A stretch of 64,000 bases of DNA, taken from Eonycteris spelaea (taxonomy: Eukaryota; Chordata; Mammalia; Chiroptera; Pteropodidae). Shown here piece after piece: positions 1-12,065 of the stretch. How positions within the stretch are numbered: the first letter of the stretch is position 1; every line of letters begins with the position of its first letter. The stretch is taken from assembly GCA_003508835.1 (NCBI GenBank), contig PUFA01000027.1:4526001-4590000 (forward strand), in the 5' to 3' direction. The notes under the pieces were generated by a model. The model was not told where the DNA came from and searched no databases. It worked only from the letters and a program-made list of their open reading frames with translations. Position numbers and translations under genes: made by a program.

Positions 1-499
1 AGAAATCATATAGCATTTTTTGGGTACCCCAAATTGCCATGACCATTTATTTTCCAGTGGGTTTTGGCTTTGTTTGGGGACAATCTTAGCGTGGGCTTCA
101 GCGATACTGGTAATAATCTATTTCTTCAGGTAGGTGGTAGATACACAGGCTTTGATGTGATTATTTACTTTTAAATCTAATTATATAAAACATACATTCT
201 TTTGCACATATAAAATATTTCACAGTGTAAAGAAATGAAAAAACGAGAGAAATACAGATTAAAATAAATTGAGATTCTGTTTTCAACCATCAGATGAGTA
301 AAGACAACTGACAACACCCATAATAATGTGGAAATGAAAAAGAAGGCATGCCCATAAGTTGGGGAAATGTAAATTGGCACAATCTTTAAGGATGGTACTT
401 TGACATACTTGTCTAAAGTGCATCATCTTTGTCCTTACAATTTTCCTTTATGAATATCTTCTACGGATATACATACACAAAGAGGGAGGGAAGGAAGGG

Positions 500-1060
500 A
501 GAATTTCAAAGGGAAATGAATGGTGCTCTTAAAAGCAGCCAATGGTTGAGGACAGCTAAATGAAAAACACGTATATGGACCTGAAGGAGGGCTGAACTAG
601 AAATGTAAGCAGCAGTGAGGTCCTGAAGGATCTTGAATACTATGCTACAACGTTTGCTTTGTATCTCAAGATGCCCCTGTAGCATTTTAAAGGGGAGAAT
701 GATCGGGTCAGATTTACTATAACTCCACAACACTGAATGGATAAAGATCGAAGGTTAGGGATAAGGGAGCTAGTTTGCAAGCAGTGACAGACTGAGGGTG
801 GAGAGGAACAGGAAGATGTAAGATGGACTAGTGTCATTGAGCAACAGGATGTGGGAAGTGAGGGAGAGGAAAGAGTCTGCGATGTTTCTCAGAGACCAGA
901 TGAGGTCACTGGCTGAGGGATTTCACCATTTACAGAGAAATGGAATACAGAGGGGCTGCTGGTTTGTGGTGAAGGTGTAAAGTGATACAGAGCAAATTTA
1001 CTAGGCTTGGCCTCTGGGAAAAGATCAAGTAACATTCTGAAATTTAGAGAGGCACAATTG
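500..1060 (-). repeat. L2 LINE fragment
   Basis: The sequence resembles reversed L2 5'-side sequence: aggtcctgaaggatcttga, the ggggagaatgatcgggtcag block and the gagaccagatgaggtcactgg stretch. It is very diverged and the edges are uncertain. Confidence 0.4.
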
Positions 1061-2690
1061 TAATCAATTTTACTGTTTGTCAATATTTGTCTAATGACAA
1101 AGAATATAATACACACAGGAAATATCTACAAATTCCAATATTCATTTCTTGGAAGATGGGAGATAAGACTATTACATAAAGGCAAGGGTTGTTGGATTTT
1201 TGTGTGTGTGTGTGTGTGTGTTTTTCCCCATGAGGAACATGTTCTGTTCTGTTCTGTTTTAAACAGCTGAAAGCAAGTCTTAGCAGTGATTTATTCATTA
1301 TAAAATCAATTTGAGAATAAAAACAATTTTCAGATACTGGCAAACTATAGCACTCCTCACTATGGTGCAAGAGGGGAAAACAGACAAATAATAAATTTAA
1401 GATAACACCAACTAATACGCTAAGGAAGAAATAACTGGAGAATTCTGTTAGTATTTAAATATAATGTTAAGAAACTGAATGTGGAGTTTAAGGGCAAATT
1501 TGAAGATGGCAAAAGTAAAATTGAATCCTCCAGTCAATTTCAGAGAGAACTAGGGAGAGAAGTTGTTGTCTTTGCAATCCACAGCCTGATTTACTATTTA
1601 GAATTCCTACTATTGTAATCCCTCCATCTCTGTTTGCTTTCAAGATAGAGGGCAATTTTCCCACATCTTCTATTGATGTGACTAACAATCATCTTAGGTT
1701 TTTACATTTCAGAGGAATATAATATTTAGAGCAAGGGACATGTTGGTTTGCTTCAGTCCCCTCCTCTTGCCACTGTGAACACCCTCACACACTGCGGGAT
1801 GCTCAAAATTAAAGGATAGGATGGTTAAAGAGCCGTGGAAGGGGTGAAGCTGTTGAAGCAGCCCAAGTAAAAGAGGATGGGTATAGCGACGGTCTTAAAT
1901 AATAAGACAGTCATTCTGCAAGGCTCCACAGCTCAGGGTAGGAGTTTGTTAGGGTGGAAACTCTCTCTGGGAGACGCTGGCTCAAATTGTAGCAGTGGAA
2001 ATTGGTGTTATCTAAAGAATGAACTACTGAGAGATAACTGTCGTACCAGAAATGTTCATCCTAAGAACGCCCAGTCATTAGGGTATTTGTCTGAAGTATA
2101 TAAGCAATAGAGGAGACATAGGGTTAGAAAAGTCTAAGGATTCTTAGAGATTCTAGGAGCCCTTATTTCCTTAATCCAGTTAAAGCAGGGTTCAAAAATT
2201 CCTAACTCCTAGAGTCTGGTGTGACTTTAAATGAATTTATTTAAATGAAGAATTTTTCAAAGATATTAATGTACATAAAATGATTAATAATGCATTAAAA
2301 ATCAAATCAATTCAATATTTTTGTTAAAACCTGAAATACCACAAATATATGTGTGAAATATGATTTGGGACTATACTTGTTTTGACGATCATACACACAC
2401 ACATTCTAAAACATGTTCGCTTTAGTGACATACTAAAAGACATTGTAAAAATGGGGAGAAATCTTGAACACTTCAACAGCATTAATCCATCTTTGCATTG
2501 CTATTCACAATAGATTTGCAGAGAAAAGGCGTAAATAATTGAACACCTAAAATTCCAAATCAAATAGTTAATAGAAGACTCTCTCCTAAGGCTGGCATAA
2601 TTCAGAGGCCTTTATCCTGGTTCTCAGCCAGGGTTCCTCAGCAGAATCCCTTGTGGGTATTTCAGCTTCATCCCAGACCTACTTAGCATG
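1060..2690. other. 3' flank with no recognised feature
   Basis: The only clear element is a (GT)n run at 1200-1221. Short open frames here lack splice context, conserved domains or coding bias. Positions 1-500 are similarly featureless. Confidence 0.6.
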
Positions 2691-2930
2691 CATTTTTTCT
2701 GACAGTTAATGAAGCTGAGTATCTCTTCATATGTTTATTGACCATCTTCTTTGAATTGCCAATCTCTATCATTTTTTAATTTTTTTCTTTTATTCTTGAT
2801 TTATAGGATCTCTTGGTTTATTAGAGATATGAAACAACTTTGTTTCATATTTACATATTACTTGCAAATATTTTCCTCTAATTCTTTCATTTACTGTTTG
2901 TTGTGTTTAGGATAAACATTAAGACTAAAA
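2690..2930 (-). repeat. L1 LINE fragment
   Basis: The text runs like reversed L1 ORF2 3' sequence: atctcttcatatgtttattg, ccatcttctttgaa, and gatttataggatctcttggt. It is old and truncated at both ends. Confidence 0.45.
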
Positions 2931-3574
2931 TCAAGCTTAATTGTCATTTTATAAATTTAGCATGTTCTTCAAACACCTGATTAAAGCATTTCTTGTAGTC
3001 AGCAAAACTCAGATTTCAACTGAATTAAAGTGATAGAAATGATCACCTAAAATGTTTTAACATTTCAATGGACATTTTTTAGTGTTAAAATTCTTGAGCT
3101 TCATTAGTATTTGATAAAGTACTAAGAATTTCTCACTGTTTTAATTTAAAATGGAGACTTCTTCAGGTACACATCCTTGTTTCTGGCATATTTTGTACAT
3201 AGTCTGTCTTTTTTCATTTGAAAATGGAGAAACAAAATGTCCTATATCTCTCCCCCATCTCTATTGACCTTTTAACTAGGTTAAAATGAAAACATAAATC
3301 ATCATTCTCTTTTTCAGAATTAATTCTCAGATTGTTCAATTCAGTCTTTTTGATTATCTAGCTAAACAGCACTCCCTCTGACTTTGCCCTTTGTTTTGCT
3401 AATCATGGGGTGGTGGGGGAGAAGAGTGGAGCTGGATAAGAGAGTTTTTGCTCACTGACCTAGCACTTTTATTTATTTTTTTGAAATGGTATGATTTTTT
3501 TTCTGATCTTTTTTTATTCCCTTTTTCCAAGTAGTTAATTATTTATGCAATAAAGAAAGATGTGCTAATATTTT

Positions 3575-3690
3575 TAAAAATCTATTGAGTTCTTCCTATG
3601 TTCCAGGAACTAGGAGGACACATAAATAAGGCACGTCTTTGGTCCTAAACTCAGAGAACAGGCAGAGGACACAGATACAGTGCTGGAGCA
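3575..3690 (-). repeat. L2 LINE 3' end fragment
   Basis: Reversed L2 3' terminus: tattgagttcttcctatgtt, ccaggaactagg, then acaggcagaggacacagata. It lies directly against the MaLR element. Confidence 0.4.
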
Positions 3691-3694
3691 AAAA

Positions 3695-4195
3695 AAAAGA
3701 AAAAAAAATGGCCCCAACAATGTCCATTCCATAATCCCCTGAACCTGTAAATAGTTCCTTACTTGAAAAAAGAAAAAAAGACTTTGTAGATGTGATTATG
3801 GCTAAGGACCTTGAGATGGAGAAGTCATCCTTGGTTATCCAGGTAGCCCAGTCTAATTACATGAGTCTTTGAAAGCCAAGAACATTCCCCAGCTATAGTC
3901 AGAATCAGAGCAATGGCCAGTGGAAGAAATGTAACCTGCTGTTTCTGGCTTTAAAGAGAGAAGAAGGGGCCATGAGCCAAGGAATGTGGGCAGCCTCTAG
4001 AAGTTGGCAAAGGTAAGGAAAGAGGTTCTTCCCTAGATCCTCCAGAAGAAACACAATCCCACTGACACTTGGATTTTAGCCTGGTGAGACCCACATCAGA
4101 CTCCTGACCTACAGAGCTGTAAGATAATATGTTTGTGTTGCTTCAGCAGCCAGATTTGTGGTAATTTGTCAGAGCAGAAAAAGGAAGCCAATGCA
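3695..4195 (+). repeat. MaLR (MLT1-like) LTR
   Basis: A near full-length solo LTR relic. Diagnostic segments are ggccccaacaatgtcc, gactttgtagatgtgattat, gaccttgagatggagaag, gccaaggaatgtgggcagcc, agatcctccagaagaaacac and gagctgtaagataatatgtt, ending with gtggtaatttgtcagagca. No internal retroviral genes are attached. Confidence 0.6.
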
Positions 4196-4799
4196 AATGT
4201 TCTCCACTAAGTGCAAGGCAGTTCCGATTCAGGGTGGAGTGCAGCATAAGCCAGGTGCTTTGGGTCCTCAGTGTGGGCACGGCCCAAGTGATGAGAAAGT
4301 ACCACAGAGGAGGAGCGGAGGCCTGCAAGTTGTTCTTGAAATATTAGGATTCGGTAGTCACAGAAGGAAGAGAAGGATGTTTCAGACAAAGGGACAAACA
4401 CCCACGTCAACATTACTACGTGTTTACACGTCAGTCTTCTTGTGGACAAAGTCATGAAAAGCTTGAAAAAAGGAATATAAGTACCTCTGCTTCTGGCACA
4501 ACAGCAGGCCAGATGCTCTGAGAGGTCTTTCTACTTTGCAGCATCCATATACTGAGTAATATATGTTTTTAATGTGTTGCTGGGCTTCTAGGAAATGTGA
4601 AAATGCCCAAGGCTCTCCAACCCACAACAAAATATATAGTAATGGCCATTAATGTAGCTCAGACCACTTTATGCTGAGGACAACTAAAAAAGATGAAGAG
4701 AAAACAATCACCTAGATATTACCAAAGCACTAACAGAATCATCAGGAATTGCCAGCTGAGAAGATGGGCACCTAGGGAGATACGCTGAGCACCCGGAGG

Positions 4800-5560
4800 A
4801 GTTTTCCACCCAAGAAAAGTGGCTGAAGGCTTATCAGCATAAACAAGGAACACAAAGTGCCAGCCACAAAAGAAAAACTCGGGTAAATTGGACTGCATTA
4901 AAATTGAGAAATTCTGTTCATTTAAAAAAAGAAGAGTAAAATTTAAAAAAGGCAAGCCACAAGGATATTAACACCACAAATAATGCACAAGCAACTGATT
5001 TAAGAATATATAAGGAAATCCAGAAATTCAAGGAAAAGACAATCCAATAGAAAATACTTCTGCAATTATAAACATTTCACAGAAGTAGCAGCAGCACAGA
5101 TGGTAAATAAATTTTGCAAAATGTCACCAGAGAACGGCAAATTAAAACAAGATACCACTTTATACCTACTATTAGCAAAATGAAAAAGGCTGACAATACT
5201 CAGTGTCAATAGAATATCAAGTAATAGGAACTCTTGTATACAACTGGTCAAAGTTTATAATGAATTGGTTCAAACACTTTGGGAAAAAATTTGATTTGGT
5301 ATGACATACTATTTTTGAATGTTTACATATCCTGCAACCCAGCCATTCCATTTTTGGGACTGGCTCATGCACCCAAAGCTGTGCATGAGCATTCACAGCA
5401 GATAGAAGAGTAAAAAGAATAAATAGAAACAATTTAATTGGTCATAGACAAGACAGTGGTTAAATAAGTTCATTTATATTCACACAAATATTATACAACT
5501 GTGAACATACATGAATGTGTATGAATTATAATGTAAGAACATACCAAGTTTCAAAGAATT
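4800..5560 (+). repeat. old L1 LINE 3' fragment
   Basis: Degenerate L1 ORF2 C-terminal sequence: aaaattgagaaattctgttc, ggcaagccacaaggatatta, gataccactttatacctact and ggcaaattaaaacaagatac, followed by 3'-UTR-like sequence. Frames are broken by many stops. The copy may extend with lower certainty to about 6050. Confidence 0.65.
5363..5390. repeat. 10-bp inverted repeat
   Basis: GCTCATGCAC and GTGCATGAGC flank an 8-nt loop. It lies inside the old L1 fragment, probably by chance. Confidence 0.5.
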
Positions 5561-6049
5561 ACATATCATGAAACAAATTTTCTAAAGTTCCAAAAAACTA
5601 AATAATAAATTATTTAGGAATATATTTAGATATTTTTAGAACTACATTTGGTGAGACATATGGGTTAATTATAATATTGAGGGAAATAGCAAGTTGCAAA
5701 AGACTAGAGTATGATACCATTTTTATAAAGTTTTAAAATAAGCAAGACTGTGTTTAGTTTGAGATACATAGAGATATATGTGGTTTTACATGTAAAATTA
5801 CATATAAAAACCAACAGAAAATTGAAATGGTAAACACAAAATTCAAGACGGATACCTTTGGCAGGAAACGGGTCTAGGCTGGTAGGGGGCACACAGGAAG
5901 CTTCAACAGAATTGGTTCTGTTTGGTTCATTTCTGTGTGATGTATTTACTGGTGTTCATCATATTATCATGTTTTATAACTTACTCATGCATTGCATATA
6001 TTCTTTTGTAGTATCAAATATTACATAACAAAAATTTAACCAAATGTAC

Positions 6050-6141
6050 AAAATTATTTTTGCTAAGATGGCTCTTCTTCCAGCACCTCTGTCTTTGAGT
6101 GCTCTTTTTTGTACCACTGACCTTGGATGAGGGTCACAGGC
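6050..6141 (-). other. COL28A1: candidate spliced 3'-UTR exon of COL28A1
   Basis: On the minus strand a strong pyrimidine tract ends in CTTCTTCTTTCAG at 6142, the layout of a splice acceptor. The matching donor would be GTAAGTA right after the COL28A1 stop codon at 7228, leaving an intron of 1087 nt. The sequence after the acceptor carries no known domain and would be non-coding. The 3' limit given is arbitrary; a TATAAA-type variant poly(A) signal (plus TTTATA near 5975) is the nearest seen. No transcript evidence is available. Confidence 0.25.
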
Positions 6142-6261
6142 CTGAAAGAAGAAGAAAGTGTGTTGTAAGATGACATGTACAAATGCTATCTGAGCTCAAC
6201 TTAGAACTGATGATCTTCCCAGACTGATGTCACAAAGTTATTATAAAATGACAGTCAATCC

Positions 6262-6267
6262 TTTATT
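6262..6267 (-). promoter_or_regulatory. candidate poly(A) signal AATAAA for unspliced COL28A1 3' end
   Basis: TTTATT on the plus strand is AATAAA on the minus strand, about 960 nt after the COL28A1 stop codon and the first canonical hexamer found downstream. It would serve if the gene ends without splicing in the 3' UTR. A single hexamer is weak evidence. Confidence 0.25.
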
Positions 6268-6889
6268 ACTGTTGGGTCATATTTCAATTTGGTGGCTCAT
6301 TTTTTCAGTGTAAGACCTATTTTTAAAATAGTCTGCTCAGGAATGGACATGGGCTTTAAATAGTTTTCAGCTATTGATTGCCTCCTCATTCCATCCCCCT
6401 AAAATTCAAAGTCATGTTTACATATTTTAAAGGAAGAGTGGAAAAAGCTCTGTTTAAACTACAGTTTTTGTTTTCAATATATAGTTTAAACACACAATAA
6501 AGGTTTGTTATCAAACATGTTGGAGGAGTTGGAATGATGGTTGTTAATCAGATTGAGTTAAGTCATTTTAATTCATGTTGGCATCTTACTTTCAGGGCAG
6601 TAAGGCAAAAACCTAACCACATTCACCACACCAACTCCTATCCCAGTGCCTCTCATCTCTCAGAACCATTCCATCTTTCTGGGTTTCCCCCAGGAGGATA
6701 TTTTTCTTATCTCACTACCTCCTATACACCAACATACTCCCATCACTTCAAATTCCCAAACCCAAGTCCTTTTCTATGATCTACCTTTCGCTACTATGAG
6801 GGGTTTGGGGGACTAAACTGGGTAGAAGAGACCAGGGGACGGGGAGGGATGGGAAGGAGTTTAATCCAACATAATACATAGAAAAGGAA

Positions 6890-7145
6890 TGAACAGGAAT
6901 CAGAACCACATAGCAAGGTGTGAAGTCAATACCAAAGCCTATGTCTTGAGGTTGCACAACCCTGAGTCACAACTCCAGCTCTGCCATTTTTTAGTTGGGT
7001 GACCGTTGACAAATTCTTGCTTCTCAGAGCCTCTGCTTCTTTATCTGTGATAATGGTTAATAATATCTACATCCTAATGTGGTTGTAAAGATTTGATTAT
7101 GTTATAAATTGTAACTATTCAGTATATAATCAAGTATGTATTCGG
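6890..7145 (-). repeat. MIR SINE
   Basis: Reversed MIR core: cctgagtcacaactccagct, gttgggtgaccgttgacaaa, ctcagagcctctgcttcttt and gataatggttaataatatct. It lies just beyond the COL28A1 stop codon, within the possible 3' UTR. Confidence 0.6.
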
Positions 7146-7228
7146 TGAATATGTTGAAATTATAGAGTTTCTTTCTAGGCTTATTGATAAAGATGTACAT
7201 TTGACTCATTACAGGTTGATTTACTTAC

Positions 7229-7401
7229 TTATCCTTGAATGCAGATTTCTTGACATTCCTTCTCACTGTTGAATCTATTTCCTGAGCCGTTACAGCCACT
7301 GAACCAAAAGCGGGCACAGGAGTTGACCTGTTGGTCATAATACCATCGAACCACATATGCATTACAGTTTCCAGGTTTCAGTTCTTCTAAACATCTAGGA
7401 T
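7229..7401 (-). CDS. COL28A1: COL28A1 C-terminal Kunitz domain exon with stop
   Basis: This terminal coding exon of 173 nt has acceptor CTCAACCTAG and starts by completing an Asp codon. It encodes a full Kunitz/BPTI fold of about 57 residues from [13 protein letters not shown] to EICIQG, then TAA at 7229-7231. All six cysteines sit at standard spacing (RC, GNC, NSC, SGC, KEC, EIC), with the conserved RWYYD and FWFSGC blocks. The residue after the second Cys (P1 of inhibitors) is Asn, not Lys or Arg, so trypsin-like inhibition is unlikely and a structural or binding role is more plausible. The stop is immediately followed by GTAAGTA, a strong splice donor. Confidence 0.95.
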
Positions 7402-8741
7402 CTAGGTTGAGAGAAAGATAATTATTATTATAACTTTTTCTTTCACCAAAAAGATGAAAATTAAAAGTTCTATAAAGTTTATTTTCTATGCACACAAACA
7501 CACCAACTAAAAAATATTGTTCTAAGAAGGATTCCTAATACCTAAAACATTTCTTCCACCACCTGAAACTCCCATTAGATATTCATTCCTTTGAAATGAA
7601 AGTTTTTTAATCTTCATGAAACTCCATTAAAAATGCATAGTTCCTTGAAAGTATAATGCTGTGAGCCTTTATTGGCTAAAACTCTTGTGGAGATTAGTTG
7701 ACAGGAGAAAAATAGGACTTCTTAATTTACTTCAAATTTGACTTAAAAATCAAATTAATATTTGAAATATTGATGATTTGTCTTCTATATGCATTGCTTT
7801 CTAGTTTGTTCATAGAAAGCACCATTGGTATCACAATTTTAAATAGAGCAGCTCTTGCAGGATAATAAAAACATCACCTATGTCAGTTTACAAATCAATT
7901 TTAGAAACACATCTACTATAAAAAAGCAAAGAAAAAGCTACGACAATGAAACTATTTGTTAAGTCCCTTTTTATTTCATGGTACACCTCAGCGCTTCGAT
8001 GGGTGTTTCCTACGTGAAGAAGTGATTCCAAGGTAAGAGACGCCACAAACAAATATCAAATGCTGTCTGGTTTCTGTGTTGTATGAGATAGTTTATATGT
8101 TATAAAAGCTTCATTTCTTTCTCCATCTCCTATAATCATTACCCCAGATTTGGAGTATGTCTCAATTCATATATTCCCTAAAATACACTGAACACTCCTT
8201 AAACCAATTAGAAAGGAGCAGAGGGCTTTCACTACTCTTACTCTTAAAAGCAGTAACTAAATAATGTATATCATGTAACTTGCTTTCAAACCAATCTATG
8301 CTTCTTTTGGGCAAAGATGTCTCTCTGACATGTTCTTCAGAAACTATGTATCTAATCATTAATTCCTATAGATATTATTTGTTGATGAATCTATATTCTA
8401 GTTTTTTTCCTCTTCTAGGGATCAAAAACTCAAATGTCTATATGTGTAAAGACCACGTGTTAGACAATAGTGAGTGGGAGGGACTATGGCAAACATGAAA
8501 GCACAATCTACTCTAAAGGCATTCAAATTAAAAATAAACACTTTAAGACTTTAACATTTTTTATTGGCCAGATTTGTTCCACCGCCAGCCAGTTTTCTAA
8601 ATCTGTATATAATAAAATGAAAAGTTTCTTTTGTCCTCCCTGTTTAGAGTCAAAACATCTTCTCTCTGAGATTTTAGGGACCATCTCTTCTGTGCCTTCT
8701 TCACATTATAGATGCAGCTGGCTGGCATATATATCTCTTAC
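7402..8741 (-). other. COL28A1 intron before the Kunitz exon
   Basis: This 1340-nt AT-rich intron lies between GTAAGA at 8741 and CCTAG at 7402. No recognisable repeat or RNA gene was seen in it. Confidence 0.7.
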
Positions 8742-8943
8742 CTTTGTGCACCAAATTTTCTAGCTGTAAGTTCAAAATGGGACTTGGAGTTCTTGTTTTC
8801 AGACCCTCTGTCCCATCCTCAGGGGGGCTGAGCAATGGCGCCTGAGTGGTGGCAGCCTCAGATGAAGGAGTGGTGGCCAAGCTGCCAGCCCAGGTAGGCT
8901 CTGGAGGCTCATTCTCTTTGTCCTGGGTGCCAGGGACACTGAC
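8742..8943 (-). CDS. COL28A1: COL28A1 Thr/Ser/Pro linker exon, two possible donors
   Basis: This 202-nt exon, phase 0 in and 1 out, encodes the linker before the Kunitz domain: VSVPGTQDKENEPPEPTWAG, a Ser/Thr/Ala-rich stretch, and PLLSPPEDGTEG. Read to the strong donor AAAG|GTAAGA at 8741 it carries 21 further codons (LKTRTPSPILNLQ...LVHK). A weaker donor, GAGG|GTCTGA, at 8805/8804 would remove exactly 63 nt and also leave phase 1. The remembered human protein ends this exon near the latter point. There are no cysteines and no lesion. The acceptor is TTTTGTGTAG. Confidence 0.85.
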
Positions 8944-11250
8944 CTACACAAAAAAAAATTCACAGTTTTGGTTTGAGTGATATCAAGTCAAAAAAGTAGT
9001 TTGTTTTGGGGAGGATTTAAGGAAAAGTCTCGCATTGCTGCTGCTTTTCAACTCTCTAATATTAATCATCTCGAAAAGAAAAAAAAAACTCAGGAAATGA
9101 TGCCTTTCTATGTCATGCATATCTGAATACCTAAATTATGGATTTTCTTACCACTTTGTAATTGTGTGTGTACACACACACACACACTTCCCATGCCACA
9201 CACAGATACTTTGGTGCTGGGCCTTCCAGAGAGATCCACATGCAGAGCATGAAAGATGTGAGGTTGGGAGGAGTTTGTCTTCATTCTTTTCCTAGTCACT
9301 GGTATAAGGCGGGAAAACAACCACTAATTTCTTTGACCATTTTTTTTTTCATGACCCTTTCCTCTCCATTTTCTAACACCAGAGAATTTAACAATATATT
9401 CCTGAACTCAACCAGTTTTGAGTTCAGGAATTTGGACAGCAGATGACAATAATGCGCTAGAATAAGAACAATAGCAATCACTTTTCATCTTATCCTGTTA
9501 GCCACACCCCAGCAAATGTCAAGGGCTATAGGATACTTAGTTTCTAAGAAATTTCGAGAAGTGTTTGCTAGCTAAGGAACAAAGGATTATAATTTCAAAA
9601 GAAGTTTTGTGGACTAAAATTTTAATTATCATCTAAATTTATATGTTTTGAAACAAGAAAGAGAAGATGTTTTGCTTTAAAAAAAAAAAAAAGTCATGTC
9701 AATTATGCTTGACTACAGTTGTTACCAAGAGCAAGGTCAATCTTTTATGGGACCAGTGAAGTTCTTTCTTTTTTCTTGGACCCCGGCTACATGGAGTTGA
9801 ATCAATCATTCATCTCAGTCTTGGCATGGAATGGTCATTTATCCTTGTAAGGCCCCCTTTTGTTTGTTTGCTTGCTTTTGATTATTGAAGTAGTCAAATT
9901 TCTGAGCTAGGTGAAAGTATTTTTGATGCTATCTTACCTGTGGTTCCTGTCATCCTGGCCAGAGCCAGCTGTCATCATTAGCTGTTCTTTGCCATCTAAG
10001 ACACTCTATGCTTTTTTATTCTGCACACCATCCTCCCCCCCCCCCCACACACACAATGGGGGAAAGGCTAATCATTTTACAATAGTTAAAGCACTACCAG
10101 GTAAACCAGAGCAAAGATTTCCATTGGTATTGGTTTGGGCATCAGCCCTATATAAAAGGCATGTAATTCAAATACAGTAGTGAATTTTCACTAGCCCCAA
10201 AACACAACTTTTGGCACAAATAGAGGTAAACTGTGGGTCACTTGGCATTCTGCTTTCTCTCAGAATGATCTTGTGGGTACATATGACAATTTGAATGTGA
10301 AATTTTGTTATAGAACTAGAGAATTTTAAGGCTAGAGGAAAACTTTCTCAATACCTCATTTTTATTGGGAAATTGAAAGCTCCATATGATGAAAGAACTT
10401 CCCCCAAATTATTGGTAAGCTAGTGGCAAAAATCTGAGAAATGCCTGTTTCAGGAAAGAAATATATATATATTATTCTTGTACATATTTCATTTTAACCA
10501 AAAAGAAAAAAGAAAAGGTTGCCTGCGGAGTAGTTTATCAAACATAAAGTCAATGAACATTAGGCTACACTCCATATACTATCTGTCAGGTAAAAATGTT
10601 CCTTTGAAGAAGTGCACTGGGCAGCATGGTTTTCTCAAAGGATTAACCCAAGCCTTTAAATCATTACCTTGTTCAAGCCATAAGGTCTCATAAGTTATTC
10701 TTTACCTCTTACATGTGTTTTCTTTCTTAATCACATTTGGGAATTTTGACTACAAGAGCATTATATCTCAGATTCTTAGAACCAGTGATTTTTTTTTTTT
10801 AATAAATGAGAATAATTTTATCTTTAGACTCTATGAGATTTCAGGTTTCGGGTCTGGGCTATTTCTTCTAGGTCAGTTTTCAATATGCATTTTTTTTTCT
10901 CCATAAGATAGGAACATCTTATATTCTAAGGGTAATACATTATTAGCAATATATGATGCTTGCACAGCAACTTCACATAGCAATGCAAAGAATTAATAGT
11001 TAAGCAGGATTTTATATTTCACTTGAATAGGATCTTAGGATAAAATATAGCAGTATTGAAATATGTTATTTTTCATAATCTATCATGGAGGCTTAGTACC
11101 AAGTTAAAATATATGCCATGTTATTATAGATATATTTTTAAGAAAACAGCCAAAATGGAATTATATGTAAGATGTTATTTTTATGATGTTATTTTTATAA
11201 GAGTAAAAAAATAAGTTATATTATAAACAAGTAATGGATAAACTCGAGAG
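8944..11250 (-). other. COL28A1 intron, 3' part, mostly unique
   Basis: This is the first stretch of the 10.4 kb intron. It holds a palindromic (GT)4(AC)8 tract at 9164-9187, a perfect hairpin at 9398-9431 and a poly-C run near 10036. No exon-like Gly-X-Y or domain coding was found. Confidence 0.6.
9398..9431. repeat. perfect 14-bp hairpin
   Basis: ATTCCTGAACTCAA (9398-9411) and its exact reverse complement (9418-9431) flank a 6-nt loop. The position is intronic in COL28A1. It is too short for a typical miRNA precursor. Confidence 0.8.
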
Positions 11251-12020
11251 TATAGAAAAGAGAGATGAGACCAGAGTTTTGAGGCCATATTAATATTGGC
11301 AAGAAGTGATGAGGCTCTGATCTAAGACACCAGAAGTTTGGGTGAAGAGAAAGTAGTTGATATAGTGGATGGAGTGATGATAGGACCAAAGAAGGCAGTA
11401 CCGATGAGTGTGGAAGATAAAGCAAGAATAGAGCTTCAGAGGTATGCCAAGTTTCTTGTTGGGTACCTGGCTATCAATGGGAATATACTCCTAGGAAGGA
11501 AATCTGAAGCATCAGAATTGTGAACATACTTCATATTGAATCCCTGGGGGACACTCAGAATATGATGTGCACAGACCATCAAAAATGCCAGCCTAGGGCC
11601 TAGGAGGAGGTTCTGGTTGAGGAGGTCGATTTGGGAGTTGTTAGCTTTGGAACTTGAAAAGAGAATATGGAACAAGAAGAGAAGCAGGCTAAAGACAGAT
11701 CTCAAAAATTAGGAGTTTAATATGTAAGAGGTAAAGAGAGAGAAACTCTAAAAGCAATCAAGAAAGAATATTCAGGAGGGTGGGAGGAGAACTAGAAGAG
11801 AAACCTCAAAATCAAAGAAAGTGGCTTGGTGTTACATGTAAAAGAGAAAAAGAAATAAGAATATAGCAATAAGGATTTGGTGATTAGGAGGTTTTCGGTG
11901 ACTTTTCCAGGAGCATTTCAGTGTCATATTGGAGGCAGTAGCCTGACTTCAGAGGGTTTCCCAAGGGAATGGATGTGAGGAAGTTGAGAGTGAGAGCCGG
12001 AGGGAGAGGGAAGGAGAGTG

Positions 12021-12065
<45 letters not shown>

